This document shows, in pieces, positions 1 to 6,591 of a stretch of 10,247 nucleotides of DNA; within the stretch, counting starts at the first letter, position 1, and every line of letters begins with the position of its first letter. The translations under genes and the position numbers were made by a program. This DNA is from Rhodospirillales bacterium. Its GTDB lineage: Bacteria; Pseudomonadota; Alphaproteobacteria; Reyranellales; Reyranellaceae. The stretch lies in assembly GCA_013205335.1 (NCBI GenBank), contig JABMNB010000069.1:1-10247 (forward strand), written 5' to 3'. Below the pieces are notes generated by a model, which was not told the origin of the DNA, ran no database searches, and saw only the letters and a program-made list of their open reading frames with translations.

Positions 1-378
1 CACCGCGTCTACAAGAACTACGACCCGCGCGCCAAGGTGATGCGCCAGACCTGCCACGAGGTCCTGACGTCGCTCGGCGTCACCCACGACCCGCTGCTCG
101 AGCTGGCCATGGAAATGGAGCAGATCGCGCTCAAGGACGACTATTTCGTCTCCAAGAAGCTCTATCCGAACGTCGATTTCTACTCCGGCATCATCTTCCG
201 GGCGATCGGCATCCCGACCTCCATGTTCACTGTTCTCTTCGCGGTGGCGCGTACGGTCGGCTGGATTTCGCAGTGGAACGAGATGATCGAGGATCCCGAC
301 CAGAAGATCGGCCGTCCCCGCCAGCTCTACAACGGTCAGACGGAGCGCCCCTACAAGCCGCTTCACATGAGGGGCTAA
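1..378 (+). CDS. gltA: Citrate synthase, C-terminal part (5' end outside window)
   Basis: Citrate synthase condenses oxaloacetate and acetyl-CoA to citrate, the entry step of the TCA cycle, in the cytoplasm. The reading frame is open from base 1, and the first visible codon is the histidine of the family signature (HRVYKNYDPR at visible residues 1-10), equivalent to the oxaloacetate-binding/catalytic His of the hexameric type II enzyme. The catalytic aspartate is in NVDFYSG (Asp at visible residue 59). The segment SMFTVLFAVARTVGW and the ending RPRQLYNG...PLHMRG match the normal C-terminus closely. 125 residues are visible, about the last 30 percent of a roughly 430-residue protein; the truncation is only the window edge. 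It is the only recognised housekeeping gene on the plus strand here and converges on the large minus-strand cluster. The family assignment is essentially certain. Confidence 0.97.
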   Translation, partial: HRVYKNYDPRAKVMRQTCHEVLTSLGVTHDPLLELAMEMEQIALKDDYFVSKKLYPNVDFYSGIIFRAIGIPTSMFTVLFAVARTVGWISQWNEMIEDPDQKIGRPRQLYNGQTERPYKPLHMRG

Positions 379-379
379 T

Positions 380-404
380 TCGCTCTTCTCCGGGAGGGAA
401 GCGA
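380..404 (+). terminator. Imperfect stem-loop just after the gltA stop
   Basis: Two bases after the gltA TAA, TCGCT (380-384) pairs with AGCGA (400-404). The stem continues inward through one C/A mismatch and two G-U pairs to CTC (388-390) pairing with GAG (394-396), leaving a three-base loop. No T-run follows, so it is not a classical intrinsic terminator; it may protect the gltA 3' end or attenuate transcription. It contains the GGGAGGG stretch (392-398) that is the only good Shine-Dalgarno-like sequence before the small ORF at 412. Pairing is seen in the sequence; the function is inferred. Confidence 0.3.
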
Positions 405-411
405 GAAGCAC

Positions 412-615
412 ATGCCGAAATCATCGTTCGGGTCGCACCAGGGGGAAACATCGTGGGCGACCACCCAGAAACCGAAGGCCTTGCCGCACATCGTGCGGCT
501 CGGCCGGCCGGCCAATGACAATTTCCGCCGGCCAGGCTTTCGTTGGTGGATGTTCGTTGCCGGGATCGCGGGCGTGCTGCTCACCCTGCTGCTTGCGGAC
601 TGGCGGTTCTTCTAA
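412..615 (+). CDS. Small single-pass membrane protein, function unknown
   Basis: I do not recognise a named family. The 67-residue product has a polar, weakly basic N-terminal half (residues 1-44, with the motif RPANDNFRRP at about 32-41) followed by one hydrophobic helix (about 45-62, MFVAGIAGVLLTLLLA) and a short aromatic tail, DWRFF. Arginines precede the helix and little follows it, which by the positive-inside rule suggests an N-in, C-out inner-membrane protein. The 'RPANDN' style of linker is, to my knowledge, common in small uncharacterised alphaproteobacterial proteins. It starts 33 bp after gltA on the same strand and ends 24 bp before the convergent gloA stop. The only strong ribosome-binding-like sequence, GGGAGGG, lies 13 bases from the ATG, which is long, so the start is uncertain. 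A real small gene is likely but not proven. Confidence 0.6.
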   Translation: MPKSSFGSHQGETSWATTQKPKALPHIVRLGRPANDNFRRPGFRWWMFVAGIAGVLLTLLLADWRFF

Positions 616-635
616 GACCGGTTCACCGATCGGTC
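616..635. terminator. Weak inverted repeat between convergent genes
   Basis: GACCG (616-620) and CGGTC (631-635) can form a five-base stem around a ten-base loop, in the 24 bp between the stop of the plus-strand small ORF and the stop of minus-strand gloA. An alternative pairing is the palindrome ACCGATCGGT (625-634). The position suits a shared bidirectional terminator, but the stem is short and has no T-run on either side, so the call is tentative. Confidence 0.22.
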
Positions 636-639
636 GACG

Positions 640-1047
640 CTATTTCCGTTCGATCAGTTCGATCTTGTAGCCGTCCGGATCTTCCACGAAGGCGATGACG
701 GTCGTCCCGAATTTCACCGGGCCCGCCGCGCGCGTAACCTTGCAGCCAGCCTTCGTCACATCCTCGCACAGCTTGTAGACGTCGGGCACGCCGATCGCGA
801 GATGACCAAACGCGGTTCCCAACTCGTACGGCTTCGCTTGATCCCAATTGTGGGTCAGTTCGACGACGCAATGCTCCGGCTCTTCGCCATAGCCCACGAA
901 GGCAAGGCTGTATTTTCCGTCCGGCACGTCGCGCTTGCGCAGCAGCTTCATGCCCATGGGGCCGGTGTAGAACGCGAGTGACCTGTCGAGATCCATGACC
1001 CGGATCATCGTGTGCAGCATGCGGAAACTGGACTGGGTGTCGGGCAT
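640..1047 (-). CDS. gloA: Lactoylglutathione lyase (glyoxalase I)
   Basis: Glyoxalase I isomerises the hemithioacetal of methylglyoxal and glutathione to S-lactoylglutathione, the first step of methylglyoxal detoxification in the cytoplasm. The 135-residue length equals that of the short bacterial (E. coli-like, nickel-preferring) enzyme. The whole chain aligns: LHTMIRV, GMKLLR, KYSLAFVGYG, and the near-identical C-terminal block GTTVIAFVEDPDGYKIELIE. The four metal ligands of the family are present: His12, Glu63, His82 and Glu130. The start is the ATG at 1047, preceded by a very strong ribosome-binding site. It lies 24 bp after fabZ on the same strand, so it is probably the last gene of the operon. 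It occupies the place where lpxA/lpxI/lpxB usually sit. A glutathione-dependent role is inferred from the family. Confidence 0.95.
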   Translation of the reverse strand: MPDTQSSFRMLHTMIRVMDLDRSLAFYTGPMGMKLLRKRDVPDGKYSLAFVGYGEEPEHCVVELTHNWDQAKPYELGTAFGHLAIGVPDVYKLCEDVTKAGCKVTRAAGPVKFGTTVIAFVEDPDGYKIELIERK

Positions 1048-1050
1048 AAT

Positions 1051-1058
1051 CCCCTCCC
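1051..1058 (-). promoter_or_regulatory. Strong ribosome-binding site of gloA
   Basis: On the minus strand the sequence reads GGGAGGGG, with the GGAGG core five bases before the gloA ATG. It is the strongest Shine-Dalgarno sequence of the cluster and fixes the gloA start. It suggests that gloA is translated independently of fabZ. Confidence 0.7.
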
Positions 1059-1071
1059 TATATGTCGCGGA

Positions 1072-1548
1072 TCACTTGTCGCGAATCATCGCGGCGAACG
1101 TCGCTTCGGCCGCAAGCTTACCCTCGACGATCGCCTTGCCCGAGAACTTCCAGACACTGGCGCGGCTCTGCACCTTCCTGACGTGCAACTCGAGGCGGTC
1201 GCCCGGCACGACCGGACGGCGGAACCTCACGCCGTCGATCGACATGAAATAGACCAGCTTGCCTTCGGCTGCTGCGCCGAACGTCGAGACAACCAGAACG
1301 CAAGCCGTCTGCGCCATCGCTTCGACGATGAGCACACCCGGCATCACAGGCTCCGATGGAAAGTGTCCCTGGAAGAACGGCTCGTTGATGGTGACGTTCT
1401 TGATGCCCACCGCGCTCTGATCGAGCTGCATGTCAATCACGCGGTCGACCATGAGCATCGGATACCGGTGCGGGATCATTTGCAGGATCCGCTTGATGTC
1501 CACGGACGTCGTCGCTGCGACGCTGGCATTCTCGGCGTGGACGTTCAT
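1072..1548 (-). CDS. fabZ: (3R)-hydroxyacyl-ACP dehydratase
   Basis: FabZ removes water from (3R)-hydroxyacyl-ACP in the elongation cycle of type II fatty acid synthesis (cytoplasm, hot-dog fold, hexamer as a trimer of dimers). The 158-residue product contains the IPHRYPMLMVDRV block (25-37) and the active-site segment EPFFQGHFPSEPVMPGVL, with catalytic His62 and Glu76 fourteen residues apart as in E. coli FabZ. The frame is open further upstream into bamA, but the ATG at 1548 is chosen: it lies 17 bp after the bamA stop and has GGAGAGG at a spacing of eight bases. A start at 1614 would overlap the bamA 3' end by 49 bp and add 22 residues unlike the family. In many alphaproteobacteria fabZ lies between lpxD and lpxA; both are missing here. 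Confidence 0.96.
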   Translation of the reverse strand: MNVHAENASVAATTSVDIKRILQMIPHRYPMLMVDRVIDMQLDQSAVGIKNVTINEPFFQGHFPSEPVMPGVLIVEAMAQTACVLVVSTFGAAAEGKLVYFMSIDGVRFRRPVVPGDRLELHVRKVQSRASVWKFSGKAIVEGKLAAEATFAAMIRDK

Positions 1549-1556
1549 GACCGTGG

Positions 1557-1563
1557 CCTCTCC
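1557..1563 (-). promoter_or_regulatory. Ribosome-binding site deciding the fabZ start
   Basis: GGAGAGG on the minus strand lies eight bases before the ATG at 1548 and directly after the bamA stop codon. It favours the 158-residue form of FabZ over the longer frame that begins inside bamA. Confidence 0.65.
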
Positions 1564-1565
1564 GC

Positions 1566-3863
1566 TCAGAAGCGCGTGCCGAAGCTGAAGCGCACGGCCT
1601 GCTGCTTGTCCCACGACTCATATTGGACGGGGATCGCATAGTCGATCCGGATGGGTCCGAAAGGCGATATCCACTGGATACCGACGCCGGTCGATACGCG
1701 CATCAGCTGGCTGTTGAGGACGGATGAGTAGCCGTAGCTCTGTGGCTGCACGCCCCAGAGCGAGCCGATATCGACGAACGCCTTGCCCAGAAGGCCCACC
1801 TCCTTCGAGATGAGCGGCAACGGATAGGAGAGCTCGGTCGAGGCCGTATAGTAGAACTGGCCGCCCAGCGAATCGGTCGTGTTGGCATCACGAGGACCGA
1901 TGCCGCCGACGGTGAAGCCGCGGAGCGTGTCACCACCGATGAAGTAGAGGTTGTTCAGGCGAATGTAGGAGCCGTTGTAGGGAAACACGACGCCCGCCGA
2001 ACCGCCTACTGACAGGACGACATCCTCGAACAGTGATCTGTAATAAACAGCATCCGCAGTGGACCGCAGATACTGCTCAGTTCCAATCAGGCCGGCGACG
2101 GCAATCGAGTTGCGGACCAGCCAGCCTTTGGTCGCGTTGAGGCGGGCATCACGAGTGTCCCAAAGGATCGTCTCGGAAAACTCGGAGACGACCTGCGTGC
2201 CGGCATTCTGCTGGATGACGTTCGAGGCCCATGACTGAACATTGTAGATGTCGGTCTGCCGCAGCGTGTAGCGGACGAGCTGGCGAATGTTCTCCGAATA
2301 AGCCCAACCAGCACGCAAGGCAAAGCCCAGGCTGCGATCGCTGTAGCTCGCGACCGACTGGCGATCGTTCGATGTCCTGAAAATATCGAAGCCGGCCGAA
2401 ATCTCCCGGTCCATGAAGTAAGGCTCGGTGAAACCCAGGTCGATCGACGTGCTCAACGTACCGACAGAGAGGCCGAGCCGCGCTTCCTGGCCCTTTCCGA
2501 GCAGGTTGCGTTCCTTGATCGAGATGTCGCCAACGATGCCCGCTGTCGTCGAATAACCGGCGCCGAGCGAAATTTCGCCAGTGCTCTGCTCGACGACCTG
2601 GACCTCGAGGTTGGTCTTGTCCGGAGCCGAGCCCGGCGCCGCCGCGACGTCGACCTTCTCGAAGAAGCCCAGGTTCCGCAGGCGCTGCTGGCTACGGCGG
2701 ACCTTGGCGGTGCTGAAGGCGTCGCCCTCGGCGAGCCGGAATTCGCGCCGGATCACCTTGTCGAGCGTGCGAGTGTTGCCCGAAATGTTGATGCGTTCGA
2801 CATAGACGCGCGGTCCCTCCTGGACATCGAACGTCACGTCGACGGTATTGTTGTCCTTGTTGCGCCGGATATTCGGACGGACATCCACGAAGGCGTAGCC
2901 GAGAGAGCCGACAGCCTCGGAAATGTTCGAGACCGACTTCTCGACCTCGTCGGCGTTGTACCAATCGCCTTCGGAGATCGTCAGGAACGACTTGAGCACG
3001 TCGACATCGAGGCCCTGGAAACGGCTTGTGACGTCGACCTTGCCGAACTTGTAGCGGTCTCCCTCGCTGATCGTGAAGGTGATGAAGAAACCATCGCGAT
3101 TGGGGGCAAGCTCGGCGACGGACGAAACCACGCGGAAGTCGGCGTAGCCCTCGGTGAGGTAAAACTTGCGCAGGAGCTCGCGGTCGAGGTTCAGGCGGTC
3201 CGGATCGTAGCGGTCATCCGACGACAGGAAGCGCCACCAGGCGCTCTCCGTGGTGCGAATCTTTCCGCGCAGCGTACCGTCGCCGAAGGCCTCGTTGCCG
3301 ACGAAGCTGACACGCTTCACGCCGGTGACATCGCCTTCGTTGATCTCGAAGACGAGGTCGACGCGACCCTGCTCGAGGTTGATGATCTTCGGCTCGACGG
3401 AGGCATTGTAGCGACCGCCGCGGCGATAGATGGTCAGGATGCGGTCGACGTCCGCCTGGACGCGCGCGCGCGTGTAAACCTGCCGCGGCTTTGACTGCAC
3501 TTCATCGCGCAGCTTGTCGTCCTCGATCTTCTTGTTTCCCTCGAAGACGACGCGATTGATGATCGGATTCTCGGTCACCTTCACCACGAGGGTCGGGCCC
3601 TGCATCTCGATCACGACGTCGGAGTAAAGTCCCGTCGCGAACAGTGCTTTCAGGGTTCGATCGGCCGCGGCCGCATCGAACGGCTCGCCCACCTTGAGCT
3701 GCAGGTACGAGCGAATCGTCTCCGGCTCCGAGCGGACATTACCCTGGATCTGGATTCCGGCAATCGTACCGCCAGCCGCAGCACCACGTTGTGCGTGTGC
3801 CGGCGCGATGAAGGCCAGGATTGCAACAATGGCCAGTACGGCCCAACGAAAGATCAAACTCAC
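1566..3863 (-). CDS. bamA: Outer membrane protein assembly factor BamA
   Basis: BamA is the essential beta-barrel subunit of the BAM complex, which folds and inserts outer-membrane proteins. The 765-residue precursor starts at a GTG and has a signal peptide (about 1-24, hydrophobic core WAVLAIVAILAFIA, cleavage probably after APAHA before Gln25). Five POTRA domains follow at roughly 33-98, 99-177, 178-267, 270-350 and 353-425, and the Omp85 barrel runs from about 428 to the end. The loop-6 motif is LRGF (647-650), a variant of the usual VRGF/Y, and the protein ends in Phe765 as expected of a beta-signal. Length is normal for alphaproteobacterial BamA. It follows rseP after 118 bp, the largest gap in the cluster. 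No lpxD gene follows; fabZ starts 17 bp after the TGA. The annotation is secure; only the exact start rests on the signal peptide. Confidence 0.98.
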   Translation of the reverse strand: MSLIFRWAVLAIVAILAFIAPAHAQRGAAAGGTIAGIQIQGNVRSEPETIRSYLQLKVGEPFDAAAADRTLKALFATGLYSDVVIEMQGPTLVVKVTENPIINRVVFEGNKKIEDDKLRDEVQSKPRQVYTRARVQADVDRILTIYRRGGRYNASVEPKIINLEQGRVDLVFEINEGDVTGVKRVSFVGNEAFGDGTLRGKIRTTESAWWRFLSSDDRYDPDRLNLDRELLRKFYLTEGYADFRVVSSVAELAPNRDGFFITFTISEGDRYKFGKVDVTSRFQGLDVDVLKSFLTISEGDWYNADEVEKSVSNISEAVGSLGYAFVDVRPNIRRNKDNNTVDVTFDVQEGPRVYVERINISGNTRTLDKVIRREFRLAEGDAFSTAKVRRSQQRLRNLGFFEKVDVAAAPGSAPDKTNLEVQVVEQSTGEISLGAGYSTTAGIVGDISIKERNLLGKGQEARLGLSVGTLSTSIDLGFTEPYFMDREISAGFDIFRTSNDRQSVASYSDRSLGFALRAGWAYSENIRQLVRYTLRQTDIYNVQSWASNVIQQNAGTQVVSEFSETILWDTRDARLNATKGWLVRNSIAVAGLIGTEQYLRSTADAVYYRSLFEDVVLSVGGSAGVVFPYNGSYIRLNNLYFIGGDTLRGFTVGGIGPRDANTTDSLGGQFYYTASTELSYPLPLISKEVGLLGKAFVDIGSLWGVQPQSYGYSSVLNSQLMRVSTGVGIQWISPFGPIRIDYAIPVQYESWDKQQAVRFSFGTRF

Positions 3864-3981
3864 CCCCGGCGCCAGTCAGACCTGCCGATGGTCAAGAACG
3901 TGAACGCAGCTTTCTAGACCGGCAAGGGGCACTAAGCCACCCCTTTTGTCCCCCGATCCGGAGTCGCGCCAACGCCTCAAC
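3864..3981 (-). other. rseP-bamA intergenic region with a short hairpin
   Basis: This is the longest non-coding gap of the window (118 bp). It holds a perfect six-base inverted repeat, AAGGGG (3924-3929) and CCCCTT (3940-3945), with a ten-base loop. Neither strand has a run of Ts long enough for an intrinsic terminator. A separate bamA promoter is plausible here because of the gap size, but I find no convincing -35/-10 pair and no GGAAC-type ECF sigma element on the minus strand. Directly before the bamA GTG there is only a run of Gs as a possible ribosome-binding site. Confidence 0.35.
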
Positions 3982-5361
3982 TCAGCGCAGCAAAAGCCTT
4001 ATGTCATTGAATGTTGCGATCAGCGCCATGCCGATCACGAGTGCAAATCCAAGCTTCAACCCGACCTCCTGGGCCCGCAGGCTGAGCGGCTTACCGCGTA
4101 CCGCCTCATAGGCGTACATGGCCAGATGGCCGCCGTCGAGCATCGGCACGGGAAGAAGGTTGAAGACGCCCAGCACCACCGACAGCGCGATCACGAGATT
4201 GAGGATGCCTGCCCAGCCTGAAAACGACGCCTCGCCGGCCGCTTTGGCGATCCGGATCGGGCCGCCCAATTCATCCACAGGCCGCGTCGCCGTTAGGATC
4301 TGACCCATCGACGTATAGAACATAGAGGTCATGCCCCAAACGGCACGCACCCCTGCCCCCATGGCGCCGACGACGCCGTGATCCCGCAGTTCCGTAACGC
4401 CGGCCGGGCGGACTCTCAGGCGCCCGACGACATGCTCCTTGCCCGCGCAATCCACCGATTTGTCGGCGATCGGCACGATGGTGGTCTCTCCGTAATGGCC
4501 GTCGCGTTCGTACTTGAGCGCGACGGGCTGGCCGCCCCGAGCGCCGATCAGCTCGGGGATTCGCGAAAAATACTCGACCGGCTTGCCGTCGATCGCCACG
4601 AGCAGATCGCCGACCTTGAGGCCCGCGGCTTCGGCGGGGCTGTTCGCCGTGAAGCCGCCGACGACGGGGCGAATGAGCTGGTCGATGCCGAGGTCGCCAT
4701 AGCGCAGCGTATTGTTGTATCGATCGGTCCGTTCGCAGTATTGCGGCACGATCTCGCTGCGCAGAAGCTCACCGCCGCGCCGGTATTCGACGGACATGGG
4801 CTTGGCCCAATAGAGGAACTGCGCCTCCTGGATGTCCTCGTAGCGGTCGATGCGATTGTCGGCGAGACGGACGATCTGGTCGCCCGAGCGCAGGCCCGCC
4901 CGGGCGGCAGGGCCATCGATCTGAACGGCGACGGTGGCCGGCGAATAAGGCTCGCCGGCGAAGAAGAAGACGCCGGTCAACAGCAGGAAGGCGAAGATAA
5001 GATTGGCCGCCGGCCCGCCCAGGACCACGGCCGCCCGGGCATAGAGAGGCTGGCTGAAAAACGCTCGCTTGCGGTCGCTGGTCGACAGGGGCTCGTTGGT
5101 CGCGGTGGCGCTCGTCGCATCGCTGTCGCCCAGGAACTTGACGTAGCCGCCGAGCGGTATCGCCGAGACCTTCCAGCGGGTGCCGTTGCGATCGGTCCAG
5201 CCAAAAATCTCAGGCCCGAAGCCGATCGAAAACACCTCCGCATGAATGCCGAAGCGACGAGCGACCCAGTAGTGACCGTATTCGTGAACGAAGACGAGGA
5301 GCGTCAGCACGAGGACAAAGTACGGCAGATATGTAGTGAACAGACTGACGATGCTTTGCAT
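3982..5361 (-). CDS. rseP: RIP metalloprotease (site-2 protease family)
   Basis: RseP is an inner-membrane zinc protease that cuts within transmembrane segments, typically of anti-sigma factors in the envelope stress response; the substrate here is unknown. The 459-residue protein shows the zinc motif HEYGH at 26-30 (His26, Glu27, His30) in the first hydrophobic segment. A second membrane segment lies at about 110-136, and two PDZ domains at about 138-207 and 226-298. The conserved NLLPVPMLDG is at 401-410 (third zinc ligand Asp409), and a last membrane helix lies at about 436-451. The length and paired PDZ domains resemble E. coli RseP. The ATG at 5361 is 30 bp after the dxr stop; its ribosome-binding site is weak. 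It lies between dxr and bamA, the classical arrangement. Confidence 0.97.
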   Translation of the reverse strand: MQSIVSLFTTYLPYFVLVLTLLVFVHEYGHYWVARRFGIHAEVFSIGFGPEIFGWTDRNGTRWKVSAIPLGGYVKFLGDSDATSATATNEPLSTSDRKRAFFSQPLYARAAVVLGGPAANLIFAFLLLTGVFFFAGEPYSPATVAVQIDGPAARAGLRSGDQIVRLADNRIDRYEDIQEAQFLYWAKPMSVEYRRGGELLRSEIVPQYCERTDRYNNTLRYGDLGIDQLIRPVVGGFTANSPAEAAGLKVGDLLVAIDGKPVEYFSRIPELIGARGGQPVALKYERDGHYGETTIVPIADKSVDCAGKEHVVGRLRVRPAGVTELRDHGVVGAMGAGVRAVWGMTSMFYTSMGQILTATRPVDELGGPIRIAKAAGEASFSGWAGILNLVIALSVVLGVFNLLPVPMLDGGHLAMYAYEAVRGKPLSLRAQEVGLKLGFALVIGMALIATFNDIRLLLR

Positions 5362-5391
5362 ACCCTACTCGACCATGAATCTCATTTAACT

Positions 5392-6591
5392 TCAATTACT
5401 TGGGAGCCTGGCCTGACAGAACTTCTCGGCCAGTCTGCGCGCCTCCAGATCGGCCGCCTCGACCTGCTGCAAGCCGTCCACCGCATTCGAGAGCCCGTCC
5501 CAGCCGGACATCACGTCCTCGACGATCCGCGCGATGTCGAGGAAGCGGATCCGGCGCGCCAGGAAAGCCGCCACTGCCGTCTCGTTCGCCGCGTTCAGCA
5601 CGATCGGGGCAGAGCCGCCCGTCACCAATGCCTCACGCGCCAGCCTTAGAGAGGGAAAGCGGCCGGAATCGGGCCGCTCGAACGTCAGCGCCGGAATACT
5701 CATGAAATCGAGCTTCGCCGCCGGACCATCGATGCGCGACGGCCAGCCCAGCGCATGGCTGATCGGAATGCGCATGTCCGCCGTCCCGAGCTGGGCCAGC
5801 ACTGACCCGTCGCAATAGGCGACCATCGAGTGGATGACCGACTGCGGATGCACGACGATGTCGACCTGCTCTTGCGGAAGACCGAACAAAAGGTGTGCCT
5901 CGATCAGCTCGAGCCCCTTGTTCATCATGGTCGCGGAATCGATCGATATCTTGTCGCCCATGTCCCAGTTGGGATGGGCCAGCGCCTGCTCGCGAGTGAC
6001 GTCCGCCATGTCGGCGAGCGACCAGTTGCGGAACGGCCCACCCGATGCCGTCAGGATCAGCCGATCGATCGCACGATGCTCGGGCTCGAACACCTGGAAG
6101 ATGGCGTTGTGCTCTGAATCCACCGGCAGAAGGACGCCGCCCGACTGCTCGATGGCTTCCATCAGCAGACGTCCGGCGCAGACGAGGGCTTCCTTGTTGG
6201 CGAGCGCCACCATCGCGCCGCGTCGTGCCGCCGCAAGGGTCGGTGCGAGGCCGGCGAATCCTACGACCGCCGCCATCACCCACTCGGCGGGCCGTTCCGC
6301 GGCTTCGATGACCGCTTCCGGACCGGCCGCCACTTCGATCGAGGTGCCGGCCAAGGCCGCCTTGAGTGCCCGAAAGTGGCTGGGATCGGCGACGACCGCG
6401 AGGCGTGCCCGAAGCCGTCTCGCCTGCTCCGCCAGCAGGTCCACCGAACGGAGGGCGACGAGGGCTTCGACGCGATAGCTCGCCGGGTCGCGCGCAATGA
6501 GATCGACCGTACTCTGCCCGACGGAGCCGGTAGAGCCCAGGATCGTGATGCGGCGTGGGTTCTCAGGAGACGGTGCCACCCATTTCGTCAT
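5392..6591 (-). CDS. dxr: 1-deoxy-D-xylulose 5-phosphate reductoisomerase
   Basis: DXR converts 1-deoxy-D-xylulose 5-phosphate to 2-C-methyl-D-erythritol 4-phosphate with NADPH, the committed step of the MEP isoprenoid pathway (cytoplasm, homodimer). The 399-residue product has the NADPH-binding loop GSTGSVG (19-25) and the metal-binding motif VDSEHNA with Asp158 and Glu160. The third metal ligand is Glu228 in MMNKGLE, and the substrate-binding signatures ASGGPF (182-187) and HPQSVIHSMV (248-257) are present. The ATG at 6591 overlaps the cdsA TGA as ATGA, so translational coupling is likely. The frame stays open upstream to 7158, inside cdsA, but that extension has no family similarity. Its product ultimately supplies isopentenyl diphosphate, the building block used by UppS two genes upstream. 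Confidence 0.98.
   Translation of the reverse strand: MTKWVAPSPENPRRITILGSTGSVGQSTVDLIARDPASYRVEALVALRSVDLLAEQARRLRARLAVVADPSHFRALKAALAGTSIEVAAGPEAVIEAAERPAEWVMAAVVGFAGLAPTLAAARRGAMVALANKEALVCAGRLLMEAIEQSGGVLLPVDSEHNAIFQVFEPEHRAIDRLILTASGGPFRNWSLADMADVTREQALAHPNWDMGDKISIDSATMMNKGLELIEAHLLFGLPQEQVDIVVHPQSVIHSMVAYCDGSVLAQLGTADMRIPISHALGWPSRIDGPAAKLDFMSIPALTFERPDSGRFPSLRLAREALVTGGSAPIVLNAANETAVAAFLARRIRFLDIARIVEDVMSGWDGLSNAVDGLQQVEAADLEARRLAEKFCQARLPSN

Noticed and set aside
1012..1641. 209-residue open frame on the plus strand opposite fabZ
   Set aside because: The product is His- and Arg-rich with no domain, and it covers an intact fabZ on the other strand plus the start of gloA and the end of bamA.
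5362..5391. Six-codon mini-ORF (MRFMVE) just before rseP, as a possible leader peptide
   Set aside because: It is too short, has no clear ribosome-binding site and no regulatory codon bias or attenuator hairpin, so chance is the simplest explanation.
4378..5649. 423-residue open frame on the plus strand opposite rseP and the dxr 3' end
   Set aside because: It is antisense to two clearly recognised genes. Its translation is rich in Arg, Ala, Gly, Asp and His with no recognisable domain, as expected from the complementary strand of GC-rich coding DNA.
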